Assembly: GCA_035293945.1 (NCBI GenBank)
Contig: DATGLV010000028.1
Span: 1 to 64,000, forward strand
Direction: 5' to 3'
Length of the DNA stretch: 64,000 nucleotides
Source of the DNA: VAZQ01 sp035293945
Lineage (GTDB): Bacteria; Pseudomonadota; Alphaproteobacteria; Rhizobiales; Xanthobacteraceae
Shown: positions 48,568-57,475 of the stretch, piece by piece
Layout of the letters: every line of letters starts with the position of its first letter
How positions within the stretch are numbered: position 1 is the first letter of the stretch
Notes under the pieces: generated by a model
The model's database searches: none
Told to the model about the DNA's origin: nothing
Seen by the model: the letters and a program-made list of their open reading frames with translations, nothing else
Program-made: the position numbers and the translations under genes

Positions 48568-49203
48568 TCAATCGGCAATGAGATGCCGCACCCCGGCACG
48601 GAAATAATCCCAGCCGGTATAAAGCGTCAGCAGGGCCGAGAGCCACAATAGCGAAAGGCCGATCGGCGTGACCACCGGCAGGATCGCATCGCCTGCACCG
48701 CCCGCCAGAAGGAACCCGATGGCGACGAGCTGCAGCGTGGTCTTCCATTTGGCGAGCCGCGTCACCGGAACGCTGACGCGCAGCTCCGCCAGATATTCGC
48801 GCAGGCCGGATACCAGGATTTCGCGGCACAGAATGACGATCGCGGCCCACAGCGACGGGCCGCTGATGGTGCGGTCGGCAGCGAGCATCAAGAGGCATGA
48901 TGCCACCAAGAGCTTGTCGGCGATGGGATCGAGCATGCGCCCGAAGGTCGACTGCTGGTCCCATGCGCGGGCGATATAGCCGTCGAGCATATCGGTGACG
49001 CCGGCGGCGATGAAGATCGCGAGCGCAACCCAGCGCATCGCGTCGCCGCCGTGCAACATTTGCCAATAGATGCAGCCGACAACTGCCGGAACAGCGGCGA
49101 TGCGCCCATAGGTCAACAGGTTAGGCAGTGCCAACGAGTGCGCGCGCATCGGCTTGGAACCGATGGGTCTCGCGTCGATTGGTTTCGACGAGTCGGCAGC
49201 CAT
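48568..49203 (-). CDS. pgsA: CDP-diacylglycerol-glycerol-3-phosphate 3-phosphatidyltransferase
   Basis: 211 residues and several transmembrane helices. The CDP-alcohol phosphotransferase signature is complete: DMLDGYIARAWDQQSTFGRMLDPIADK. Makes phosphatidylglycerol phosphate. The frame is open 35 codons further upstream without similarity; an internal ATG (MRAHSLALPNLLTYGRI) is a second candidate start. Follows uvrC, as in other Hyphomicrobiales. Confidence 0.94.
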   Translation of the reverse strand: MAADSSKPIDARPIGSKPMRAHSLALPNLLTYGRIAAVPAVVGCIYWQMLHGGDAMRWVALAIFIAAGVTDMLDGYIARAWDQQSTFGRMLDPIADKLLVASCLLMLAADRTISGPSLWAAIVILCREILVSGLREYLAELRVSVPVTRLAKWKTTLQLVAIGFLLAGGAGDAILPVVTPIGLSLLWLSALLTLYTGWDYFRAGVRHLIAD

Positions 49204-49403
49204 GGTGCGCCACAATACCCTTACGGCGATCCGCTCAAAAGGCGGTGCGCATTCCGTCCACCGCTTCCTCGAAGCTTCGGGAACTTCAGATCGGCGGCAC
49301 TCGGTCACGAAACCCTATGGCAGAGAGGTATGTCTTCGGTGGTATTTGTCGAGAGCACGGCTCGTTGTGAAAGATGCATGACAGCCGCCTGCTCGGCCAA
49401 ACG

Positions 49404-51452
49404 TCACCCTGCACCCGCATGGAAGAAATCATAGATCTTGCGCGCGAGCTCAGCGCTGACTCCCGGAACATTGGCGAGGTCGGCGGGTGAAGCGCGCTCG
49501 ATCGCTTTCAAGGTTCCAAAATGTTGCAACAGCGCGCGCTTGCGGCCCGGGCCAATGCCGGGGATCTCCTGCAGCCCGGCCTCACGGATGTCGCGCCGGC
49601 GCCTGGCCCGATGCGAGCCGATCGCAAAGCGGTGGGCCTCATCGCGCAGCCGCTCGACAAAGTATAACACCGGATCGCGCGGCTTGAGCTTGAACGGCGC
49701 ACGGCCGGGCATGAAAAACGTCTCACGCCCGGCGTCTCGGTCCGGCCCCTTGGCGATGGCGACCAGCGGGATATCGCCCAGGCCGAGCTCTGCGAGCGTT
49801 GCCTGCGCGGCCGCGAGCTGCCCGGCCCCGCCATCAATGAGCACGAGGTCAGGCCACGCAACTTCGTTTCCTTCCTCGCGCTCCTGTTCTGAAGCCGGCA
49901 TGGGCGCAGCCGACGTTTCCGGTGCCGCGATCTCGGCCGGATTGCGCACGAGGCGCGGAGCCTCGGCGATCAACCGCTTGAAGCGGCGCCCGAGCGTCTC
50001 CCGCATCATGGCGAAATCATCGCCCGGCGCGAGATCGGCCGCCCGCATGTTGAACTTGCGATATTGATTTTTCACGAACCCGTCCGCGCCCGCCACGATC
50101 ATGGCACCGACCGCGTTCGAGCCTTGGATGTGGCTGTTGTCGTAAACCTCGATACGCCGCGGCACCCGCGGGAGTGCAAAGCACTCGGCAAGCGCCGCCA
50201 GGAGCTTGCGCTGCGAAGATGTATCCGCGAGCTTTCGCGCCAGCGCCTCGCGCGCATTGGCAAGCGCGTGATTGACGAGCTCTTTCTTCTCGCCGCGATG
50301 CGGCAGCAGGATCTCCACTCTGTGACCGCTCTTGACGGTGAGCGCCTCGGCAAGCAGCTCCTGCTCTTCAAGCGCGTGCGAAACCAGGATGAGGCGCGGG
50401 CAAGGCTTCTCGTCATAGAACTGGCCGAGGAACGCGCTCAGGACTTCGGGGGGACCGACGCTGCGGTCGGCCCGAGGAAAATAAGCGCGGTTGCCCCAGT
50501 TCTGGCCGGTGCGGAAGAAGAACACTTCGACGCAGCTGAAGCCCCCCTCCTGGTGCACCGCAAAGACATCGGCCTCTTCGACATTGCGCGGATTGATGCC
50601 CTGGTGCGCCTGCACGGCGGCCAATGCCGCCAAGCGGTCGCGGTAGACGGCGGCGCGCTCGAAATCGAGGGCTGCAGACGCCTTCTCCATCTCGGCCGCA
50701 AGCTCCTGCTTCACGCTCTGGCTGCGCCCAGACAGAAAGGCATTCGCTTCGCGCACCAGCTCGGTATATTCGGCAAATCCGATCTCGCCGGTGCACGGGC
50801 CGGAACAGCGCTTGATCTGGAACAACAGACAGGGGCGGGTGCGGCTTTCGAAGAAGCCGTCCGAGCAGGAGCGCAGCAGGAAGGCGCGCTGCAGGGCCGT
50901 GATGGTGCGGTTGACCGCACCAGCGGAGGCGAATGGGCCGTAATAGTGGCCCGGACGGGTATGCGCCCCGCGATGCTTGAAGATTTGTGGCGCCCAGTGA
51001 TCGCCGGTGATCAGGATGTAGGGAAAGGACTTGTCGTCGCGCAGCAGAACATTGAAGCGCGGCCGCAGCCGCTTGATCAGATTGGCTTCCAGCAGCAGCG
51101 CCTCGGTCTCGGTGGCGGTCGAGACGAATTCGAGCGTCGCGGTCGCCGCGATCATCCGCTCAATACGGGTGTCATAGGCGACCGGCCGCGTGTAGGCGAG
51201 GATGCGCTTCTTGATGTTCTTGGCCTTGCCCACATACAAAACATCGCCACGCGCATCCAGCATGCGGTAGACGCCGGGCGAAGCGGGAGCAATCTTGGCA
51301 TGGCGGGTGATGACCGCACGTCCCACCGCCAGAGGGCCAGAGGCCGCGGAGAGATCGATGTCGGCCACCGGCTCGAGATCGGGGAGATTCTGCTCCTCGT
51401 CTTCCTCGGCGAGCTCGCTGGTCGGATCGATATCTTTCTTCAGTCCGTTCAT
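49404..51452 (-). CDS. uvrC: UvrC, excinuclease ABC subunit C
   Basis: 682 residues. An about 50-residue acidic N-terminal extension precedes the GIY-YIG nuclease (GVYRMLDARGDVLYVGKAKNIKKRI), then UVR (KQELAAEMEKASAALDFERAAVYRDRL), the RNase H-like C-terminal nuclease (RIEVYDNSHIQGSNAVGAMIV, DLVLIDGGAGQL) and tandem HhH (IPGIGPGRKRALLQHFGT, VPGVSAELARKIYDFF). Makes both incisions in nucleotide excision repair together with UvrB, encoded 26 kb away. No clear ribosome-binding site at the chosen ATG. Confidence 0.95.
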   Translation of the reverse strand: MNGLKKDIDPTSELAEEDEEQNLPDLEPVADIDLSAASGPLAVGRAVITRHAKIAPASPGVYRMLDARGDVLYVGKAKNIKKRILAYTRPVAYDTRIERMIAATATLEFVSTATETEALLLEANLIKRLRPRFNVLLRDDKSFPYILITGDHWAPQIFKHRGAHTRPGHYYGPFASAGAVNRTITALQRAFLLRSCSDGFFESRTRPCLLFQIKRCSGPCTGEIGFAEYTELVREANAFLSGRSQSVKQELAAEMEKASAALDFERAAVYRDRLAALAAVQAHQGINPRNVEEADVFAVHQEGGFSCVEVFFFRTGQNWGNRAYFPRADRSVGPPEVLSAFLGQFYDEKPCPRLILVSHALEEQELLAEALTVKSGHRVEILLPHRGEKKELVNHALANAREALARKLADTSSQRKLLAALAECFALPRVPRRIEVYDNSHIQGSNAVGAMIVAGADGFVKNQYRKFNMRAADLAPGDDFAMMRETLGRRFKRLIAEAPRLVRNPAEIAAPETSAAPMPASEQEREEGNEVAWPDLVLIDGGAGQLAAAQATLAELGLGDIPLVAIAKGPDRDAGRETFFMPGRAPFKLKPRDPVLYFVERLRDEAHRFAIGSHRARRRRDIREAGLQEIPGIGPGRKRALLQHFGTLKAIERASPADLANVPGVSAELARKIYDFFHAGAG

Positions 51453-51758
51453 GGTTGAGGAGAATTAAGATGTTCGCCTGCGTCCGGCTAGACGCACACC
51501 GCAAAGTCCGGCGCAGGCGCGCAATTTCACGGTGCTAGCGGCGGATATACGGTTTCTTAGCTATTCCTTTAAGCTCTGCTTAACATTCAGAAAGCCTTAA
51601 CCGCAGAATTCTCATAGTTCCTTCCAGGACAAACCCAAGCCTTCCAATCTTAACGGCTGCTCGGCCAGCGCCTTCTGCGCGCTGGCGCGAAACACCGTTT
51701 TTTGAGAAGCGCCGCAATGGCCCCAGCCGACATAGAAGTGGCCCTGGAGAAATCTCGG
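51453..51758. other. Divergent intergenic region
   Basis: 306 bases between uvrC and the outer-membrane protein gene. An A/T-rich patch at about 51540-51620 (with TTAACATTCAG and CCTTAACCG) probably contains the promoters. No RNA gene recognised. Confidence 0.5.
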
Positions 51759-52430
51759 ATGAAGCGCATGTTGTATCGCGGACTGATGGTGCTGGCCGCC
51801 GCGGCGGTCGCAAGCTCGGCTCAAGCGGCCGATCTGTCACCCGGCTACGGGTCGCCCTACTACAAGGCTCCGACCTACTCTCCGGGGTTCGGATGGGGCG
51901 GCTTTTATCTTGGCCTTAATGGCGGCGGCGGCTGGGGTCGCTCGACCTGGGACCGCGCCGGTGAGTTCGATCTGTCCGGGGGCGTTTTTGGCGGCACCGC
52001 CGGATTCGGCTGGCAGTTCGGCCAAGTGCTGCTCGGCATCGAGGGCGATGTGGACTGGTCGGGCATGAGCGGGAGCACGGCGGTCGCATGTCCGGCCGGC
52101 TGCAGCACCCAGAACAATTGGCTCGGCACCGTGCGGGGCCGCGTCGGCTACGCGTTCGATCGCATTCTCCCCTATATCACCGGAGGCATAGCGGCCGGCG
52201 ACATAAGCGCCAGCACCCCGGGCTTTGCGGGCGCAAGCCAAACCAATCTTGGCTGGGCGCTCGGAGCCGGTGTTGAGGTCGCAGTCTATCAGAGCTGGTC
52301 CATCAAGGCCGAATATCTGCACGTCGATCTCGGCAGCTTCAATTGCGCTCTCGCGTGCGGACTGAACAGCGCAGACAACGTGTCGTTCGACGCGAACCTT
52401 CTGCGCGGCGGCGTCAACTACCACTTCTAG
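51759..52430 (+). CDS. Outer-membrane beta-barrel protein, Omp25/RopB-like
   Basis: 223 residues. Signal peptide ends AQA/ADL. The mature part has GWGGFYLGLNGGGGWGRS, alternating beta strands, VRGRVGYAFDRILPYITGG, IKAEYLHVDLG, and ends in aromatic Phe (NYHF), the outer-membrane insertion signal. Start ATG follows GGAGAAA. Typical eight-stranded Rhizobiales surface protein; possible structural or host-interaction role. Confidence 0.9.
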   Translation: MKRMLYRGLMVLAAAAVASSAQAADLSPGYGSPYYKAPTYSPGFGWGGFYLGLNGGGGWGRSTWDRAGEFDLSGGVFGGTAGFGWQFGQVLLGIEGDVDWSGMSGSTAVACPAGCSTQNNWLGTVRGRVGYAFDRILPYITGGIAAGDISASTPGFAGASQTNLGWALGAGVEVAVYQSWSIKAEYLHVDLGSFNCALACGLNSADNVSFDANLLRGGVNYHF

Positions 52431-52458
52431 CGTGTGACTCTGACGCTTGTTTCACTTA

Positions 52459-52583
52459 TCCCGGGCATAGCGCGCCGAAGACGCGCGTAAACGCGCTGTT
52501 GACCCGGGACCGTTCCAGGCAAAGGCCTGAGCTTGGAATGATCCCGGATCAGGCGCAGCTTCGCTGAGCCGCGTCCGGGAAAC
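52459..52583. repeat. Dispersed palindromic element, family A copy 2
   Basis: TCCCGGGC, then CGAAGACGCGCGTAAACGCG, TTGACCCGGGACCGTTCCAG, CCTGAGCTTGGAATGATCCC and GCGTCCGGGAAAC. Same block order as 28796-28893, with an internal segment shared base for base (20 nt) with the uvrB coding region at about 20540. Confidence 0.75.
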
Positions 52584-52651
52584 AATCTGGTGAATCACGC
52601 GCCAGAAACGGAGCACTAACGCCCACAAGCTTCGCGGATAACGCCAGCGCG

Positions 52652-53263
52652 TCACGCCGGCGGCGGCGTCGTCGCCGCGAATGCCGGCACGCGGGCTGCG
52701 AATTCGGCAAGCCAGGCGACCAGACGCGGGTGATCGGCCCGCCAGCTGCCCGGGAAGCGGAAATCGCGATAGCCGAGCGCGCAAGCAAGCGTGATCTGAC
52801 CGACATCGGGCGGTGAAGTGTGAGCCGGTGGCGCCGCTTCCGCTGCTTTCAGCGCGCGCGCGACCTTGCCGGACTGATGTTCCAGCCATTTCGGCTCGCG
52901 CTTTTCCGGGCTGCGGTAGCGCGCCTCGTAGCCGATCAGCACCGAGGCATCCATGATGCCGTCGGCGAGCGCCTGCAGGCGCAGCGCCGCGAAGCGCGCT
53001 TGCGGATCTTTGGGCAGGATGCGCCCGCCACCGGCGAGGTGGTCGAGATATTCGAGAATGACCGGCGAGTCGTAGAGGGCGGAGCCGTCCTCGAGCAACA
53101 ACACCGGAACTTTGCCGAGCGGGTTCTGCTCGCGGATCGGATCGGCAGGATCGACCGTCGAGGCCGGAGCGATCGCGACTTTGCTCTCGAGACCGAGAAC
53201 CGGCACCGCGATCCTGATCTTGCGGCCGAAAGGTGAGTTGAAGCCTGAACGCAGCGTCAGCAT
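52652..53263 (-). CDS. Glutathione S-transferase family protein
   Basis: 203 residues. Thioredoxin-like part starts MLTLRSGFNSPFGRKIRIAV with the N-terminal Ser (SPFGRK), then PLGKVPVLLLEDGSALYDSPVILEYLD. C-terminal helical domain includes GQITLACALGYRDFRF. The ATG chosen gives normal length; the frame is open 37 codons upstream. Substrate unknown. Confidence 0.9.
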   Translation of the reverse strand: MLTLRSGFNSPFGRKIRIAVPVLGLESKVAIAPASTVDPADPIREQNPLGKVPVLLLEDGSALYDSPVILEYLDHLAGGGRILPKDPQARFAALRLQALADGIMDASVLIGYEARYRSPEKREPKWLEHQSGKVARALKAAEAAPPAHTSPPDVGQITLACALGYRDFRFPGSWRADHPRLVAWLAEFAARVPAFAATTPPPA

Positions 53264-53564
53264 GGAAAGGTCCTGTTGATAGTCTGTTGTTGCCGTCGTA
53301 CGCGCGTGCCTACATCGCCTCTTTATCGTCCGTCTTGCAAGAGCGCTCAGCTCGATAGCGATCGCCGAACGCAAACGCCTGCGGGGCGCCGGCGCAGAGC
53401 CCGTGAAGGAATACCCGCCTTCACCTCCGCGGAAGCGCGGGGCGAGATCGTGCGGCAGAGTGCTGGGTCGCTTCCGCGGGGACGAGCGGGAACATCGCGG
53501 CCGCGATTTCTTCGCACGCTCTCAGCTCAGGACGCGCCGCTGCGCTGCGCAAAGGACGCGCGGT
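53264..53564. other. Intergenic region with a GC-rich inverted repeat
   Basis: 301 bases between the GST and the cold-shock gene. CTCCGCGGAAGCG near 53425 faces GCTTCCGCGGGGACGA near 53468, a repeat-like hairpin. No gene seen. Confidence 0.5.
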
Positions 53565-53780
53565 TCAGCCGGTGATCACCAGATCGACCGCCTTCGGGCC
53601 CTTGCCTTTCTTGTCTGGCTCGACCTCGAAGGAAATGCGCTGTCCTTCGGTCAGCGATTTGAGCCCGGCCCGCTCGACGGCGGTGATGTGCACGAATACG
53701 TCGCGCCCGCCGTCATCCGGCTTGATGAAGCCGTAGCCGCGCTCGGCGTTGAAGAACTTGACGGTACCGGTCATGGCCAT
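53565..53780 (-). CDS. cspA-like: Cold-shock domain protein
   Basis: 71-residue single OB fold. RNP1 is ERGYGFIKP and RNP2 is DVFVHIT, with FFNAERGYGF at the front. Binds single-stranded nucleic acid. GGAGAGGAG is seven bases upstream of the ATG. About 300 bases upstream lack a gene and may include a structured leader, common for this family. Confidence 0.94.
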   Translation of the reverse strand: MAMTGTVKFFNAERGYGFIKPDDGGRDVFVHITAVERAGLKSLTEGQRISFEVEPDKKGKGPKAVDLVITG

Positions 53781-54081
53781 CGGGAAACTCCTCTCCCCGT
53801 GGTTGCCCCGCCGCCGGCCCCCACGGCGCAGCGGCTCGCCCGGACATTCACAAACGGGGAAAGCATCGGCCTCTCGCGGGCCGCTGTCACTCCGCCGGCC
53901 CCCACCGGAGGCGGAACGTCAAAGCCACCTCCACAAAAATTAGACCAATTCGGAGGTAGGGAAAAGTGGCGACGGCGTAGGCCCCCGGAAAAAAGCCGCC
54001 CTTGCGAAAACCCGGCGGACTGATTTTCCGCCAGAGCCGGCCTCGCCGAGAACCAAGCAAACATCGCACGACCAATCAAAT
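53781..54081. other. Intergenic region upstream of the cold-shock gene
   Basis: 301 bases. Contains the cold-shock promoter and possible 5' leader. GC-rich, with no convincing ORF. I cannot assign a specific thermosensor structure by eye. Confidence 0.45.
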
Positions 54082-54936
54082 TCATTCACTGATGCGGTCG
54101 ATGCGGCTCTTCCCGCCTCCGCCGGGCGATAGCCGGGCGGCGAGCGCCGGCAAGAGGGTGTCGAGCTCCTGCTGCAACGTCCATGGCGGATTGACGATCA
54201 CCAAGCCGCAGCCGGAAAGGCGCGCCGGATCGGACATTTTCCCGATGTCGAGCTCGGCACGGAGGACTTTGCCGATGCCGGAACCGGAGAGGCGCCGCGC
54301 CAGCGCATCCGGCTCCGCGCGCCCCTTGATCGGATACCACAGCATGTACATTCCGTTCGCCCATTTGCGGTGCGCCGTCTCGAGGCCGCGGGTGAGGCGG
54401 ACGAAATCGTCGCTCGCTTCAAACGGCGGATCGATCAGCACAAGACCGCGGCGTTCCTTGGGCGGCACATAGGCGTTGAGCGCAGTCCAGCCGTCGATGG
54501 CGATGACCTTGATGCGGTGGTCATGTCCGACATGGTGCTTGAGCGCGGCGGCGGCCTGCGGCTCCAGCTCGCAGGCGATGAGGCGATCCTGGGCACGCAG
54601 GAAGGCGCGCACCAGCGCCGGCGACCCCGGATAGGTGGTGAGCTTGCCTTTAGCATTGCATGCCGCGACCGCCTGCAGATAAGGAGCCAAGAGCGAAGGT
54701 ATCGGATCAAGCTCGATCTCGCGACCGGCATCCATCAGGCGGCCGATGCCGTTCTGCCACTCGCCGCTGCGTTGCGCCTCAGGCGAGCCAAGATCGTAGA
54801 CGCCCGCGCCCGCATGGGTGTCGATCACCCGGAACGGGGCTGGCTTGCCGCAGAGATAGAGCAGAAGCCGGGTCAGCACCGCATGCTTGACCACGTCGGC
54901 GAAGTTTCCTGCATGAAAGGCGTGGCGATAGTTCAT
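54082..54936 (-). CDS. rlmJ: 23S rRNA (adenine2030-N6)-methyltransferase
   Basis: 284 residues. Starts MNYRHAFHAGNFADVVKHAVL, the RlmJ signature; also FRVIDTHAGAGVYDL, ERRGLVLIDPPFE (DPPF catalytic loop), and NPPWTLQQELD. Methylates a single adenine of 23S rRNA. Confidence 0.95.
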   Translation of the reverse strand: MNYRHAFHAGNFADVVKHAVLTRLLLYLCGKPAPFRVIDTHAGAGVYDLGSPEAQRSGEWQNGIGRLMDAGREIELDPIPSLLAPYLQAVAACNAKGKLTTYPGSPALVRAFLRAQDRLIACELEPQAAAALKHHVGHDHRIKVIAIDGWTALNAYVPPKERRGLVLIDPPFEASDDFVRLTRGLETAHRKWANGMYMLWYPIKGRAEPDALARRLSGSGIGKVLRAELDIGKMSDPARLSGCGLVIVNPPWTLQQELDTLLPALAARLSPGGGGKSRIDRISE

Positions 54937-55031
54937 GGGTCGGTAGGTTAGCCCGCCCTTGCGCCCATGCTCAATTTTCGCCGCTATCGGTTAGAGGAAT
55001 CCTCATCTCCCAGCCGCCAATATGCGGCCGC

Positions 55032-55262
55032 ATGTGGCGCAGCCTTTTCATCGTGGTCATCGTCTATGGCTGCGGACATCCAAGCCTCGACGGCTACCGG
55101 CCGGCCGCGCTCGACAAGCCGCTGCAGGCCTTCTACCAGCAAGCGAACAAGGCGGCACTCGAGGCGAGGAGAATTTTGGCGAGCCTCAATGTCGCCGGTG
55201 CGAGCTACCTCAAAGCCTATCTGGGGCAAGCCGAGCGCCAGCTACGCGCACCCGATCAGTGA
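55032..55262 (+). CDS. Possible small exported or lipoprotein ORF
   Basis: 76 residues. A short hydrophobic N-terminus (SLFIVVIVYGCG) ends in a Cys that might be a lipobox, then a helical charged part (PLQAFYQQANKAALEARRILASLNVAGASYLKAYLGQ). No clear ribosome-binding site and no recognised family; an opposing open frame overlaps it. Kept because the composition looks protein-like. Confidence 0.35.
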   Translation: MWRSLFIVVIVYGCGHPSLDGYRPAALDKPLQAFYQQANKAALEARRILASLNVAGASYLKAYLGQAERQLRAPDQ

Positions 55263-55380
55263 GGCCTTGCGCTCGCTCTACCTCTGACCACAGCGTGCTC
55301 GATCGCGACTGCGCTCCGCGGAAAACAGAAGCTCGGCTTGCAGCCAAGCTCCTGTCGCCTCGGTCAAGCATTGCGGACGT

Positions 55381-56199
55381 TCAATGCTCGATGGCGGCGG
55401 CCTTGCGCTCGCTATGCAGCGGCGGCATCGAGATCTGGTCACGCCGGCAGCTGTGTTGCACCACGTCGGCTTCGCAATCGTGAAACTGCAGGTTCTTGCC
55501 AAGGCAGACCCGCACCTCAGTTAGCCGCTTGGCATCGCAGCTGATGGCGAAGCTGGCGCGGCTCGCGCCCGGATTTGCATTCGCGAAAGCTTCCGCAATT
55601 GCATCTGGTGCCAGGGTGACCTCCTCGGCCGGCTCAATGAACTCCTCGGGGATCTTCACCAGCGCACGGGCCTTGCGCACGCTCGTGAAGTAGGCGCGGG
55701 CCGAGAGGCCCGAGCAGGTGCCGTGCTTGTCCCACTCGGTAAAGATAAGCCCGGGCGCCGGCATCAGGTCGAGCATGGAAGCAACGACGTTGCGATCGAG
55801 CCGCGGCGTGGGCTGGCGATAGAACTCGGGAAACCCGACGTCATATTGCGGCCAAAGCCCATGCACCGCGAAGGGCGCCGCGTGCTCGCCGCATTCGGCC
55901 GGCAGCGCCTGACCGGGCGCCCGCTCGAAGGCAGCATTGCAATAGGTGGGCACCCAAGACAGCGAGAGCACGTAGAAATCGAACTTGCCGGGCTCGTTCT
56001 GCCGCCGGTCCTGGGCAGCAGCCGGGTGCGCCATGAACAGCACCGCCAGCAGGATGAAGACAAGGCGGTCCGCGAGCTGTCGTGCTTGGCACTTGCCGGG
56101 CGCGGATCCCGGGATAGAGGACGCTTGCGGAGGTGACGTGTGCGGAGGTGACTTCTGCAGAGACGCATCTTGCGAGGACGAGGTGAACAACCTGGACAT
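55381..56199 (-). CDS. Ribonuclease T2 family protein, exported
   Basis: 272 residues. After a long N-region (about 45 residues) there is a signal-like hydrophobic stretch ending HPAAA/Q. Catalytic segments are FAVHGLWPQYD (CAS1) and FTEWDKHGTCS (CAS2), each with the active-site histidine. Cleaves RNA in the periplasm or outside the cell. An internal ATG just before the hydrophobic stretch is absent, so the long N-region seems real. Next to two other small exported proteins. Confidence 0.9.
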   Translation of the reverse strand: MSRLFTSSSQDASLQKSPPHTSPPQASSIPGSAPGKCQARQLADRLVFILLAVLFMAHPAAAQDRRQNEPGKFDFYVLSLSWVPTYCNAAFERAPGQALPAECGEHAAPFAVHGLWPQYDVGFPEFYRQPTPRLDRNVVASMLDLMPAPGLIFTEWDKHGTCSGLSARAYFTSVRKARALVKIPEEFIEPAEEVTLAPDAIAEAFANANPGASRASFAISCDAKRLTEVRVCLGKNLQFHDCEADVVQHSCRRDQISMPPLHSERKAAAIEH

Positions 56200-56311
56200 G
56201 AATTCCCCCTGTGACTGACCTACAGCGGGAACCCTAGGATTTTAGAACATTACAAGAACAAAATGGAACGAAAAGCGATCAGAAAAATCGATCTCCCATC
56301 CCGGCCAGCCC

Positions 56312-56770
56312 CTATGGCTCGGCCATGCTGCAGGCAGGGTTGTAGGCCCAGTTGCGGTCGAGCCCGACCACGCACCACTCGACCCCCCAGGTCGCCCCGA
56401 TGATGCCGGTGTCCTCGCCGATGGAGTAGTGCAGGACGTGCTTGGTGCCGTCGGAAATGTAGACCACCGCGCTGCAGAAACGGCGTGGGATGGTATGGGC
56501 GGCCCATGGTCGAAAGGCCACCTCGCGCACATGGTCGAAGCCCGAAACCTTGAGATTCGAGTTCCAGTAGAAGCTCTCCTTGTCGCCGAACCGCGAAGCG
56601 ATCTTGCCCAGCGCAGCCTGCGCGTCGCAGGGCGGCAGCACGCCGTCGAAGCGCGGCCCCGAGAGGTAGAAGTTCTCCTCGACCCAGCTCGCCGCAAGCG
56701 CGCCGCTCCCCGGCAGCATGCACAGCAGGGCGGCAACCGCAAAGCCAAGAGATAACGACTTGCTCGACAT
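56312..56770 (-). CDS. Small exported protein, unknown function
   Basis: 152 residues from the ATG after GGGGGAAATC. Signal peptide ends GALA/ASW. The mature domain has LPPCDAQAALGKIASRFGDKESFYWNSNLKVSGF, then RRFCSAVVYISDGTKHVLHYSIGEDTG and VEWCVVGLDRNWAYNPAC, with four cysteines that could form two disulfides. Family not recognised by name, but the pattern is common in Bradyrhizobium-type genomes. Upstream of and co-directional with RNase T2. Confidence 0.75.
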   Translation of the reverse strand: MSSKSLSLGFAVAALLCMLPGSGALAASWVEENFYLSGPRFDGVLPPCDAQAALGKIASRFGDKESFYWNSNLKVSGFDHVREVAFRPWAAHTIPRRFCSAVVYISDGTKHVLHYSIGEDTGIIGATWGVEWCVVGLDRNWAYNPACSMAEP

Positions 56771-57050
56771 GATTTCCCCCCGCGATTTCCCCGAATCGAA
56801 CGGCTGTTGCGGCGCGCCAGCGACTTGAGGGCCTGCCAAATATGCGCCGGCAGGATTCGGAAGACGTTGCCGTGACCTCCTGGCCGGGTCAAGAGCCGCC
56901 GGCGAACACAAGCACAAAGCGTGGCCCCTGTGGCGCCGCGGCCACGCGCTGGCAGCAATCGATTCCGCAACCTGTTGACGGCGCGCCGGCGCATTGCCCT
57001 GGATAGCGGCGATGCTCTAGGTTGGCACGAGCGGCCGGGAGGGCAGGGCG

Positions 57051-57473
57051 ATGCGAGCCAAGGGATTCGGCGGAATGGCCAAGGTCAACGCGCGAATATT
57101 CTCCGCGCTCATTGCCCCGGCGCTCATTGCCCCGGTGCTCATGGGCGTGCTGGCGCTGGTATTGCTGCCGGCGCGCGACGCGCAGGCGCAGTTTTGGTGG
57201 TTCAACGGTCCGCAAAGATTGGTATGGCACGGCAACGATACCGGCGGGATCATTCCGTGGTCATGCGAGAACGAAGCTGCCGCGCAGGCCGCAGCGGCCG
57301 CCTACTGCGCCCAATGGCACAAATATTCGCGCATTACCGGCGTCAATCGGCAATACGGCGACTTCATCTCGTTCAATTGCCTGTGGGCACCCAATATTGG
57401 GCGCTTCGATCTGCCGGCGGTGGCGACCCGCAACGTCTGCGCGGCCGAGCCGCGGCGGCTGCTCACGAAATAG
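57051..57473 (+). CDS. Small exported protein, unknown function
   Basis: 140 residues; GGGAGGGCAGGG precedes the ATG. The signal/anchor region contains a duplicated ALIAP unit (from a 15-base direct repeat at about 57105-57134), ending AQAQ. The mature part has two cysteine pairs (WSCENEAAAQAAAAAYCAQW, FNCLWAP, NVCAAEP) and many aromatic residues. Ends two bases before hisS on the opposite strand. Unknown family. Confidence 0.65.
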   Translation: MRAKGFGGMAKVNARIFSALIAPALIAPVLMGVLALVLLPARDAQAQFWWFNGPQRLVWHGNDTGGIIPWSCENEAAAQAAAAAYCAQWHKYSRITGVNRQYGDFISFNCLWAPNIGRFDLPAVATRNVCAAEPRRLLTK

Positions 57474-57475
57474 CG

